Source: Trichoplax adhaerens (lineage: Eukaryota; Placozoa; Uniplacotomia; Trichoplacea; Trichoplacidae). From it: 64,000 nt of DNA. Positions 1 through 10,820 of this stretch are shown here, in pieces (positions within the stretch are counted from its first letter, which is position 1; every line of letters begins with the position of its first letter). A model generated the notes under the pieces. The model was not told where the DNA came from. It saw only the letters and a list, made by a program, of their open reading frames with translations, and ran no database searches. The stretch spans positions 5,615,086 to 5,679,085 of the forward strand of contig NW_002060947.1 in assembly GCF_000150275.1 (NCBI RefSeq). The letters are read 5' to 3'. A program made the position numbers and the translations under genes.

Positions 1-1266
1 TTGCTGTATGACTGTAAACTACGATTGCTTACTCAGATCTTGTTCATGGAGGTGAAATAATTAAGCAGACAATACTTTAAAAGGTTCATGAAAGTATCTG
101 TTACGGTATTGGCTTGTCATTAGGATAGTTTAATAAGTACAGTAGTAGCTAGTATGAAGAATATCCATATTTGTAGTGCTAGGTAAGATAAGTAATGCCT
201 TAACGTGGATGTTGTTTGTAATAGTTCATTACATATTTGATATTGATTGTTATTGTGTGATAGATAGCAGTAAGATGATTCAAGTTCTAGTTGATGATAG
301 TTGAATTGGACAACCTACGAGCTTAGATTAAGATTAAGTATGAGTAAGAGATTCAAAATATTTACTGATAGAAAAGCTATGTAAGGAACATCTCAGTTCG
401 AGATGTTTCTCCTAGTAAGGTATAATAATAATACTGTTGTTGTTTACAAATTAGACGCTTCCTATATAAACGGGAACATTTGAGTAAAGTGGTGTGGCAA
501 AAAGTTGAAGATGTATCTTTGCTAATAAAAGTTTCATCTTTACAGACTTGCTGTGTTTGTTTAACGTTAAGTAAAAGGGCGTTTAAGTCAGTAGCTACTT
601 ATAGACTTTTACTGTACGTTACCTTGTTGCAGAAGTGAAATTGTGACAGTATCTCAAAGTGATTAATTGTAATATTAATTGAATTTAAGAATAAAAATTC
701 CAACAGACGCCGAAGGATATAATTAAATGATTGATTTTTTGACATACAGCTAAATTATATAGGGATAAAGCTCCATCTCTTTATGTCAAGTGATAATTTA
801 GACCTGAAGATAATTAATCGGAGAGTTCAATTTGAAAGAAAATTTAGCACCCTCAGTTTAGCGCTATTAATACAATAAATGAGAATCATTCCATTTATTC
901 TAAGATTGCCTAAGTCGCTAATTAAACATACTTAGCCATACACGAATGATTATTATCTTCAGTATCACATTAGTTCTACCCTTTCAACTTGAGGCTCTGA
1001 TCGATTCTTTTCTAGATTTCTGATTATAAATAATTAACAACAATTCTAAGTATAAACTAATATCAGAAAATTTCAACAAAATACACAATTTTTTGGGTTC
1101 ATGCTATCCAAATAATACTCAAGCAACTATGGCCGATCTGTTTTCTCACAATATTTCTAATAGTAATGCAATAAATAACATTTATAATATCATATACGAC
1201 TACGCAAGTTTAATCAGTGGTGTCTTATCGATCATAGGCTGTTCTCTTAATTTATTTCTATTATAT
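1..1266. repeat. Left-edge partial copy of the GPCR duplication unit
   Basis: Apart from the 550-bp insertion, this stretch matches 2476–3150 closely and 9300–10000 more distantly. It covers the conserved 5' flank and the first part of the receptor ORF. Homology stops abruptly near 1266, and from about 1290 the sequence matches the left end of the next unit (compare 8620 onward). The junction therefore looks like an unequal-recombination breakpoint inside the receptor gene. Confidence 0.7.
99..648 (+). mobile_element. Solo-LTR-like insertion, 550 bp, with 5-bp target duplication
   Basis: The element starts with TGTTAC and ends with GTGACA, the TG...CA termini typical of LTRs. GTATC directly flanks it at 94–98 and 649–653. 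The sister copy of this flank near 2525–2560 reads straight through with a single GTATC, so it is an empty site. Inside the element, a TATATAAA box at 463–470 is followed by AATAAA at 524–529, the expected order of promoter, R region and polyadenylation signal. No internal retrotransposon coding sequence is present. I infer a solo LTR left by recombination between two LTRs. The family is not identified. Confidence 0.75.
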
Positions 1267-1293
1267 AGATATAGTAGTTATTATACTCTGTGA
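1129..1293 (+). pseudogene. Truncated class A GPCR copy (N-terminus plus most of TM1)
   Basis: From the ATG at 1129 the reading frame matches the N-terminal glycosylation-rich tail (NISNSN) and the start of TM1 (IIGCSLNLFLLY) of the intact receptor at 3014, nearly residue for residue. At about 1266 the homology ends and a short unrelated tail runs to a stop at 1293. TM2–TM7, the DRY motif and the NPxxY motif are absent, and no donor site at the break would reconnect it to later exons; the intact copies have no introns. It cannot encode a seven-helix receptor. It is best read as a recombination remnant that may still carry a promoter region. Confidence 0.8.
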
Positions 1294-1989
1294 TAAGCCT
1301 ACTGAAGTTTAATTTTCTCATGAAACAATTTTATATTACGGAAATGGCATGAATATAGTACAAGACTACGATTACTATTGAAAACTAGACTATAATAAAT
1401 ATGCAAACTTGAGGATTGTAGATAGGGATACAAGAATACAAGCCTTTCTATAGTAAACAAGAGCATCGATGGGCATGAAATAATGATACTTGTATCTATA
1501 AGGACTATTTCTTTTTACCTTTTTCCCTGTATTCTATCTGTTATTAGCAACATGAAGAGCAGTAATTTTTATGAAGAAGAAAAAAATCGAGAAATAGATC
1601 ATCATTGCTCGATATCTAAATCGATACCGCGGATTAAACACTCGCAAGGACACACGAATAGGGAAGAAGGTATACATAAATTAAATTAACTGAACAGAGA
1701 AGATCATCTCTCGGTAATTTCTTTAAGTGTAACAAAATTATACGATATACAATACTCAAATTAAGTACAATGTGCTTTGTCTTTATATACTGTAAGTGAT
1801 CATACCAGGTTGAATTATCATTCCTTAGTTACAATCGTTCAAATATTACAAAATCAAATGATAAATTAACAACGTCGAGTATAGCAATGTAGAGATAATA
1901 GAATACCCTATCGTTAAAGAAAACTACTGAAGTATGTATTACAAAATACAATTGCTGTAATGACTGTAAAACTACGATTATTTACTCAG

Positions 1990-2475
1990 TGTGATGGAGG
2001 GTTCGACATCTCAGAGGATTGAGATTTAGTCGCCATTTACGATTATTACAACAAAGGGCTTATAAAAGTTATGCTTAATTGTAGGTTAGTAATGTGAAGT
2101 ACAGTGAGGTAGTTACGGTAGATCAGCGTGCAGGCTGTCGTGAGTAACGAGTAGTAGTATTAGACTGTGAGAGACTAACTAGAAGACTAACTGAGAGGCT
2201 AATGAACTCTGAGGTAGAAATCGCCGGTATTTATAGTTTTAAAGATAGAGCACATGCAGAGAATAGGATTATGGAATTAGATACAACATATACCATAACA
2301 GGTTACAAAATAGCAGATGATTGTAGAAAACAGCGAGTACCGTAATAACTAAATACAGTTGTCTATATATGAATGTAGAGTAAGTGGACTGTAGATCTGT
2401 CTAAATGTAAGAGCAATACAACATGTCTATATTTAAGGGTAGAATATAGTTACAGTATATTCTAAATACACTACA
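1990..2475 (+). mobile_element. Second solo-LTR-like insertion, 486 bp, with 5-bp target duplication
   Basis: The element begins TGTGATGG and ends CACTACA (TG...CA). CTCAG directly flanks it at 1985–1989 and 2476–2480. The sister copy at positions 25–45 runs through the site uninterrupted with one CTCAG, and unit 2 near 9320 also lacks the element. A TATAAAAG box lies at 2061–2068. I see no clear AATAAA, so the regulatory case is weaker than for the element at 99–648. The sequence is unrelated to that element, which implies a different family. Confidence 0.65.
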
Positions 2476-3013
2476 CTCAGATCTTGTTCATGGAGGTGAA
2501 ATAACTAAGCAGACAATACTTTAAAAGGTTCATGAAAGTATCCCAAAGTGATTAATTGTAATATTGATTGAATTTAAGAATAAATTCCAACAGGCACCGA
2601 AGGATATGATTCAATGATCGATTTTTTGACATACAGCTAAATTATATAGGGAAAAAGCTCCATCTCTTTATGTCAAGTGATAGTTTAGACCTGAAGATAA
2701 TTAATCGGAGAGTTCAATTTGAAAGAAAATTAGCACCCTCAGTTTAGCGCTATTAATACAACAAATGGGAATTATTCCATTTATTCTAAGATTGCCTAAG
2801 TCGCTAATTAAACATACTTAGCCGTACACGAATGATTATTATCTTCAGTATCACATTAGTTCTACCCTTTCAACTTGAGGCTCTGGTCGATTCTTTTCTG
2901 GATTTCTGATTATAAATAATTAACAAGGATTCTAAGTATAAACTAATATCAGAAAATTTCAACAAAATACACATTTTTTGGTTCCTTCCCATTCAAATAA
3001 TACTCGAGCAACT

Positions 3014-3967
3014 ATGGTCGATCTATTTTCTCACAATATTTCTAATAGTAATGCAATAAATAACATTTATAATATCATATACGACTACGCAAGTTTAATC
3101 AGTGGTGTCTTATCGATCATAGGCTGTTCTCTTAATTTATTTCTATTATATATACTAATACGTGATAAACAATTTCATACTGTCTCGTATAAACTAATTC
3201 GAATCTCTGTTATCTCCGATATTTTATCAAGTTTCACGATCGGTACTGGTTGCTTCTTAATCTCTTACGAATTTACTTATGATGAAGGCGTAATTCTTTG
3301 TAGAGTAGTTTTATTTTTTACATTTACCTCCAACGGTGTCTCTATGTTAAATTTATGCTTAATTGCTATCGATCGTTATTTTGCTATCGTTAAGCCTTTC
3401 TACCGACGCTATCATAGACGACGTAAACAAATTTTCTACTTAAGTCAAATTTTCGTTTGGACAATATCAGTCAGTTACACTGCAGCTTTAGTCCCTGCAA
3501 TTAAAGTATCTCACGAAGATCCGACGTTATGCGATGTATCTGATATCGCCGCCGACGATACTATTCCTATTCGATTAATTATCATTGCTACTGTGCAATA
3601 TATTATACCTTGTACTGGTATTGCAATAATTTACTTCAAAATTATATCACATCAAAGAAATTATGTAAGACCTGGCCAAAGTACATTTCAAAAAAATGAA
3701 AACTTACAAAAAAAAAAATTCATTAAAATATTAATTTCTATTACTTTATGCTATATCCTCATAACATGGCCGTTTAATGCTACGCTATTGAGCCTATCGT
3801 TTACACGAAAGACAGCTATACAAATACGTAAGGAAAGTTATCCTCTTTTCTTATTAGTGTTCTATTCGCTATCAGTTAGTGTAAGCGTAGCTATTATTAA
3901 TCCAATAGTTTACCTTAAATTTGATCGAAATATTAGACAGAAAGTACTGAAAATTTTTAGACACTGA
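3014..3967 (+). CDS. Class A (rhodopsin-like) G-protein-coupled receptor, intronless
   Basis: This 317-residue protein spans seven predicted membrane helices. Visible landmarks are the TM1 asparagine in GCSLN, the TM2 aspartate in VISDIL, the TM3 cysteine in ILCRVV, IDRY at the end of TM3, the TM4 tryptophan in IFVWTI, a second-loop cysteine in PTLCD, the TM5 proline in YIIPC, TM6 ITWPF in place of CWxP, and TM7 NPIVY. The short N-tail has an N-glycosylation site (NIS), and the third loop is basic. I chose the ATG at 3014 because it aligns with the ATG of the paralogue at 9864; upstream in-frame codons contain no ATG. It should signal through G proteins at the plasma membrane. The ligand cannot be read from sequence. 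Its neighbours are its own duplicates. Confidence 0.92.
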   Translation: MVDLFSHNISNSNAINNIYNIIYDYASLISGVLSIIGCSLNLFLLYILIRDKQFHTVSYKLIRISVISDILSSFTIGTGCFLISYEFTYDEGVILCRVVLFFTFTSNGVSMLNLCLIAIDRYFAIVKPFYRRYHRRRKQIFYLSQIFVWTISVSYTAALVPAIKVSHEDPTLCDVSDIAADDTIPIRLIIIATVQYIIPCTGIAIIYFKIISHQRNYVRPGQSTFQKNENLQKKKFIKILISITLCYILITWPFNATLLSLSFTRKTAIQIRKESYPLFLLVFYSLSVSVSVAIINPIVYLKFDRNIRQKVLKIFRH

Positions 3968-6900
3968 TGTTTATTTAGCACGTACGCGTATATATGTTAT
4001 ATAATTTCAAACTCTTTTCTTATAATTTACGCAAACCTAATCTATTGCTATCATATCAATATGGCAATATTTTAGTTTTTATCGATGAATGTAATTTTTC
4101 GAGTTTAACTATGTATAAAGCTATACTGGGTAATCTGAACTAGAAATATCCTATAGTTAATGTTTGACCTCTCTTTCTATACAGTACTGTAACGGAATTA
4201 ATTCCCTATCTAATTATATCATAATCATACCTACACCGCGACATTTGTAATAAAAGCGATTACATTTTATTTCATATAAATGACTCTTTTCTGTTACTAC
4301 CTTACTAGTCTTCTTCTTCCAGAATAAAAATAGCTACATTTTCTAGAATTTATTTACCAGCCGACGTTAGTACACAGAAGATTGCGTATTAGTTATTACT
4401 TGGCTTGCGTATTTACAATTAACATTCCCTTATCAGCACTACAAAGTTCTACCAACGTACTCGTATAAGCTATCTAATGTAAACTACTGTACTCCGAAGT
4501 GACATTAGAATCAAATCAGTTACGAATACATCTGATATTAATAATCTACAGATGTTAGAAAAGCAAATCGTTATCTATACTATATCGATCGATATTATTC
4601 GGGAAACTGCACAAGATCGTCAATTAGTCCGAGATATTTTTTAAACATTATGTCTGAAATTTATCCCGAAAGACGTTAGTATTCATCCGTTGTGTATTGG
4701 AATAAAATGTGTAGATATCAAGCTACAAAACTTCTGATAAAATTTGATTCTACTTTCTTTACACTCTGGTCGACTTAACGCAACTTTAACACCAAATAAA
4801 AATTGGGGAAATAACCAATCAGAAATTTATTAAGAAAACGTGAGAGAATCTGATCAAACAACCTTCTAAATACTTACTTCTAAGTCTTATACGGGTGACT
4901 GAAGAAAAACGACAAAACTGAAAAATGTCAACAACCTAACATAAAGAAGAACGTTTTCACTTACAACAGTTCGACCTCGAAGAAATTAAAATTCAGTAAG
5001 TTCTTCGAAAGAATCTTCTTTTAGTCTCTACTGTAAATTTTCTGATTGCACTATCATTTACAGGCTTCGTAGAGCCCTTAGTGGTATTTAAAACTACACA
5101 TTTATTAACCGATCGCTCTTAAGATTTATTTTAGAAAACTACCTTGCACCACTTAAGAAAACAAAAATCATTCAAAGTTCAGACACAATTTACCTTATGA
5201 TTTCCATGCAAATCATTATAAAACCAACAAACTAACTATGAAATATCGCAAAATACATCAAGCTTCTCCTCTAACATAATTCCTAATATTAATACATTAT
5301 ATAAGTCTAAAAGTTAACCTTTAAACATCAAGATTTAGTCATAAAAATAGCAGTCTAACTGTTTAACTATAAACATTATCCCTTCCATTTGCTATCTTAT
5401 TTTCTATTTTCTCAACTAAACTTTCCTAATGTAACTATCATGTCACGTCATAAAATTCCAAAGTTTCAAATTCTCAACAAAAAGTTCAAATTTCAAAAAT
5501 CAACTCTTATAACATTTTCCAAAAATTAAAATCTAAAAATTATATCGGATATAGATCCGACCCGATTCAGGAATCTGAATCCGAATTTTATAAAGATCAC
5601 AGTAATCGCTTATCAAAAAATTTCATATGAAAACTATGACTACTTTTCTGACATTAATATTGACAGTTGATGTTTAGTATGAAGTTGTACGGTAACTGTA
5701 CAATTATAACCTACATTATAGTACTTTACTGTCATGTTATAAATCCCCCTTCTCTATGGATAAGGTTTTGCTACTAAGTCAAATTCATTTATAATCCCAG
5801 TAGACTATTAAACGCCCTTTCTTGAGTTTAGGCGATCGCTCCTAGGCTATTTCTATAGTACTTTCTATAATACTTTGTAAAATAGTAAAAAGAAAATATG
5901 GCGACATCATAATTTGGCAGGATAAAACTTAAAGATACTACCACTTTCTAAGTATTTTCTATAGTAAAGTAAAATAGTTACATACTAAAAGCTACAAAGG
6001 ACTCTGCTTTTTGTCCTTTAGTACAGTTGTATATAAAAGAGCTACATGAGCAAATTGATACCGTTAAAATAACATGTCTTCAAGTATTTGTTGATGACTT
6101 CTACGAATTAACGTCTTAAAAATTGAATGACGATGATAAAATAATATGAAGAAATTTATAGAACTTTAATTCCATACATTAACAACAACAGATAAGTTTA
6201 TATCTAGAGAGACTCTTAATAAAGGAAAAGTTATCAAGATGATCGAACTAAGAAATGACAAGAAAATAATTTTATTATAACATTAGTTAAAGTAAATAGT
6301 GATTATTGTATTGAATCTCGTAAATCGGTAAGTTATTATGACGTAGTTAATAGTTACTATATAATTCTCTGCCAAGAATTGATCACTACAAATAGACAAA
6401 TGATGCAATACTTTATTGTAGCGTTGTAACAGTTACAGTCTTTATTTCTTCGTTAATGTAAAGAAATTATTGTTATCAAAAGGAATGTATTATTTATTAA
6501 CGGTACTGTAGTCGCATCTATCTTTTGATTAAAAACGTAATTAAAAGATTTCATAAAATAAGATTATTTAAATAAACTATCGTAAAAACTTAGTTATCTG
6601 TATGCTTTGCAAACTGTTTTACTAGATTAATTTACAATTACAACTAAATGTTGTATATATTCGCGTACGATTGGCCTAAAATGGGATATTTTATATCTTA
6701 CAGCATTGCAAAATAAAAATCAAAAAGCTTATTTTATACATATAAATATCATTTGATTCGTCTTATCAATGTATATCCGTAAGTTTCAATATTTAATCAA
6801 TGTCGGAATATACGTGTATATTAGAAATGGGCGATACGTGGGATCAACATCAAGATCTTAACGTACTATAGTAGAGAAAAGTAGTCGTTATCTGAGAAAA

Positions 6901-8610
6901 TAACATAGTAATACTTAAGTCTATTATGATAATTTATTACAAAATTCTAGTTCTCGTATGTGTTCGTATGGCCATACTTTACGTAAAGGTATTGTTCGTT
7001 AGTATATCTTATTTTTGATCGTAGTACAGTATAGTATAAATCAATATTAAACTTTCTTTTATGTATCTAGAGACGATATATTGGAAGTCAGAAGCTAATA
7101 CTTTTATTATACGGAGAGTAACCGGATTTACCAACTGATATTTACAGAATATTAACTAACAATTCACATTATATAGTATCATTTTCTATATTTGCTGCTC
7201 TGCTAACAATTAAAATAATTCTGCTAGATAAAAATATAATGATTTTCTAAGAAGGTATCTCTTAACATTATCTATGTCACCTATGCTAGCAAATCTACAT
7301 TATATAGCATCGTTTTCTGTATTTACTAACACGTGAATAACTAAAGTTATAAGTAGTCGTACTAGAAACTTAAATAATCTAGAAGAAATTTTACTTAATA
7401 GAATATAATAATCTTCTAAGATGAAATCTCTTAAATCTACAGTTATAAGAGACTATGATTAGTATTTCAGTTAATATTTTACTTATACTTTCTAGTATAT
7501 ATTACATATTTTCTTACCTACGAAATAAGAATTGTATATATATAATTATTAAACATTCAGAAAATATAGAACTTTGATTAAAACAGAATAATAGAGATAG
7601 TCTACAGTACTGTAGTTGAGCGTAACATGTATTTCGATAATTTTACAGTCTTAGGTGTTAGAATAAACCTTTGAAAATATCTACTATAAGATAATTGCTT
7701 GTTTATCGGTTAATTATTAATTAAATTTTAATTGAAAACATATGATTAGTAAAAACAGCTAATCGTATTACTTTGCATTGATAAGAGTATACATTATGTA
7801 TTACTAATACTACTATATTTGATATTCTCTGTAATATCCTTTCAATAATATATCATATTATAATAACTACACGAGTTGAGCTTATTAAAGTTCTGACAAG
7901 ATATCTTCATTAAATTACAGTCTCTTAATTGGCTATTGTAATATACCGTAATAACTTTTTATGGCGTAGCCTCTGCCTGAGCATCTTTAAACTCACGATA
8001 ATAAAACTCAAATATCCCTAAAATAGACTCTAAATATCATGAATAGCTATCCCAGTTTTGTATTCTTATTTCATTGATTTATTTCTCTAAAAGAGAGTGA
8101 AACTCAAAACTTTCCTGTAAAATATTTTTTCTTTCATCTTGACTTAGTAATAGATCTGAATTATAATTTTGCGTATTACGGCTATTCAGAATTGTCATTG
8201 TATTTACTGCTTAGATCTGACTTGTATTTAAACAATCAATCTACGTAGTCTACAATGGGTAACTGAAATATCAGACACATCAGAGAAATTTAAATTTAAG
8301 ATCGATATTTCTCTGTCGATCTTTAAAATATTAAAGTTTAATTAAAATAGAATAGCAGAGTCGATTTAGTAGAGTACAATATTTTATATCATAGTTTTAG
8401 TGACAGTTGTTAAGATAATCTTTCATAGATAGTCACCGTAGAATAGCTATGACTTACTACTTTATGGTTGTATGTAAATGAACTTTAGATTATAAAGACA
8501 CATAAGTAATGTAAAAATAACTGACCTTGATGTTGTTTTAGTTTTAGATTGTATTATTTTAGGCTATTATAAATTTTGATGCCGAGATAAAATTCGGATA
8601 TCGTCATTAT
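3968..8610. other. Non-coding tail of duplication unit 1
   Basis: I see no credible coding exon. 3968–4240 and about 6100–8600 have counterparts in unit 2. About 4240–6080 has no evident counterpart and is treated separately. The region is very AT-rich with stops in all frames. Around 5545–5581 two short perfect inverted repeats sit side by side (6-bp arms TCGGAT/ATCCGA and 7-bp arms GATTCAG/CTGAATC). Confidence 0.6.
4240..6080. other. Unit-1-specific segment (candidate insertion or unit-2 deletion)
   Basis: Unit 2 has only about 365 bp (roughly 11065–11430) between the two conserved blocks where unit 1 has about 1.8 kb. I could not define clean borders, terminal repeats or target duplications, and no coding capacity is visible. 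It may be an old insertion, or DNA lost from unit 2. Confidence 0.4.
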
Positions 8611-9863
8611 CATAAACTTCGATAAGTTTATTAAAGTTTAACGTTCTCATGGAATAATGCTATGCTTCTGAAATGAAACGAATATATGATACAAGACAAT
8701 GATTACTGTTGCAAAATGGCATAGTAACAGAATGTAAACTTGAGGATTGTAGATGCGAATACAAGAGTATAAGTCTTTCTGTACTGGTCAAAAACATCGA
8801 CTGGCATGAAATAATGATACTTGTATCCGTAGGGACTATCTATTTTAACCTCTCTGCTTGCATCTTATTGGCTATTAGTAGCTATGAAAAGTAGTTTATT
8901 TTTATCCAGAAGCATAAATTTGAGAAAAAAACCATCGTTGCTCGATATTTAAATCGACTAAACGAGTTATACACTTATGAGGACATACGAATGGGAAGAG
9001 AATATTTATAAATTAAATTACGCAGACTAAGCAGGGAGGATTCATCTCTCGGCGATTCCTGTAAATGCAATTAAATTATAGAATATAGTATAATTAAACT
9101 AGATATGATAGTGATCTGTCTTATATAAGTAGTCACACAAGATTGAATTATCATTCCTTGTTTACAATTGTTCAAGTACTACAAAATCAAATAACAAGTT
9201 AACAACATGCAAGATCATCCGTATCGCAACGTAGATATAATAGAATACCCTATTGCGAAAAGAAAACTACTCGAGTATGTATTGTAAAATATAATTACTG
9301 TATCAACTGTGAAATTATGATTGTTTACTCACATTTTGTTTATTGAAGTGAAATAATTGAGCAGACAATACTTTGAAAGGTTCATGAAAATATCCCAAAG
9401 TGATTAGATATGATGTTAATTGTATTTAAGAAAAAAATCAAAACAGATATCGAGATATATATATATAATAAAACGATTGAATCGTTCACGGATAATGAAA
9501 ACTATGTAGACAGATTGCTCCGTCTCTGTTGTCGAAAGATAGTTTAGACCGGACGATAATTAATTAAAGAATTCAATTTAAAAGGAAAGTAGGACCCTGA
9601 CTTTAGCGCTATTAATACAATAAATAGGATATATTCTATTTATTCTAAGGCTGCATAAGTCATAAATTTAACATATTTAGTAGTATATGAATGATTATTA
9701 TCTTCAGTATCACCTTAATTTCACCCTTTCAAATTGAGGCTATGCTCGATTCTTTTCCGAATTTTTGATTAACGGCGATAACGAGTAGAAAGCAATACCT
9801 GGAAATTTTAACAGAATACACAACTTTTGGTTCCGTCCTATTCAAAATAAAACTCAAGTAGCC

Positions 9864-10820
9864 ATGGCCAAGACGTTTACTCACAACATTTCTAACAGTA
9901 ATGTAACAAATAACTTTGATAATATCATGTACGACTACGCAAGTTTAATCAGTGGTGCCGTATCGATCATAGGCTGTTCTCTTAATTTATTTCTATTATG
10001 CGTATTAATGAGTGATAAAAAGTTTCAGGCTATCTCGTATAAACTAATTCGAATCTCTGTCATCTCTGATATTTTATCAAGTCTTGCTATTGGTATTGGT
10101 TACCTCTTAGTCTCTTACGAATTTACTTATGATGGAGGCGTGATTCTTTGTAGGGTAGTTTTATTTTTTACATTTACCTCCAACGGTGTCTCTATGTTAA
10201 ATTTATGCTTAATCGCTATCGATCGCTATTATGCTATCCTTAAACCTCTCTATCAAGGCTATCATAGACGACGCAAACACATTTTCTTTACTAGTCAAAT
10301 TTTAGTTTGGATGATAGCAGCCGGTTATACTGGAGCAATAGTCCCTGCAATTAAAGTCTCTCACGAGGATCCAACGTTATGCGATTTACCTGATATTGCC
10401 ACCGATAATACTATTCCTATTCGAATGATTATCATTGTCACTCTGCAATATATTGTGCCCTGTACTAGTATTGCAATAATTTACTTCAAAATAGTATCAC
10501 ATCAAAGAAATTATGTACGACCAGGCGAAAATACATTTCAAAATATTGAAAATAATAAACGAAAAAAAAAATTTATTAATATGTTAATTGCTATTACTTT
10601 ATGCTATATCCTTATAACATGGCCGTTTAATGCTACTCTATTTGGCATGTCGATTGTGCGAAAGACAGCTATACAAGTACGCAAGGAAAATTTCCCTTTT
10701 TTCTTATTATTATTTTATTCGCTATCAGTTAGCATAAGTGTAGCTATTATTAATCCAATAGTTTACCTTAAATTTGATCGAAATATTAGAGAGAAATCGT
10801 TGAAAATTTTTAGACACTGA
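9864..10820 (+). CDS. Class A (rhodopsin-like) G-protein-coupled receptor, paralogue, intronless
   Basis: This 318-residue paralogue of the receptor at 3014 is collinear with it apart from small length differences in the N-tail and third intracellular loop. It keeps the TM1 asparagine (GCSLN), TM2 aspartate (VISDIL), TM3 cysteine (ILCRVV), IDRY, TM4 tryptophan (ILVWMI), loop cysteine (PTLCDL), TM5 proline (YIVPC), ITWPF in TM6 and NPIVY in TM7. The changes cluster in TM1–TM2, the start of the third loop and TM6–TM7 (for example LSLSFTRK versus FGMSIVRK), so ligand or G-protein preference may differ. The ATG has a favourable context (AGCCATGG). Both copies look functional. Confidence 0.92.
   Translation: MAKTFTHNISNSNVTNNFDNIMYDYASLISGAVSIIGCSLNLFLLCVLMSDKKFQAISYKLIRISVISDILSSLAIGIGYLLVSYEFTYDGGVILCRVVLFFTFTSNGVSMLNLCLIAIDRYYAILKPLYQGYHRRRKHIFFTSQILVWMIAAGYTGAIVPAIKVSHEDPTLCDLPDIATDNTIPIRMIIIVTLQYIVPCTSIAIIYFKIVSHQRNYVRPGENTFQNIENNKRKKKFINMLIAITLCYILITWPFNATLFGMSIVRKTAIQVRKENFPFFLLLFYSLSVSISVAIINPIVYLKFDRNIREKSLKIFRH

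Larger units (their letters stand above)
1290..8610. repeat. Segmental duplication unit 1 (carries the GPCR at 3014)
   Basis: Unit 1 aligns by eye with unit 2 (8611–13690) in the same order: left flank (1290–1980 versus 8620–9320), receptor 5' flank, receptor gene, receptor 3' flank (3968–4240 versus 10823–11065), and a long non-coding tail (about 6100–8600 versus 11430–13690). Unit 1 is longer because of a solo-LTR-like insertion and extra DNA between about 4240 and 6080. The non-coding parts have diverged by many substitutions and small indels, so the duplication is not recent. Confidence 0.7.

Noticed and set aside
1483-1689. Open frame with a hydrophobic stretch, with a positional counterpart at 8709–8894 in the second duplication unit
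   Set aside because: The two copies align as DNA, but the frame of the unit-2 copy is interrupted by a TAG in unit 1 just before this ORF. The conservation comes from the segmental duplication, not from a protein.
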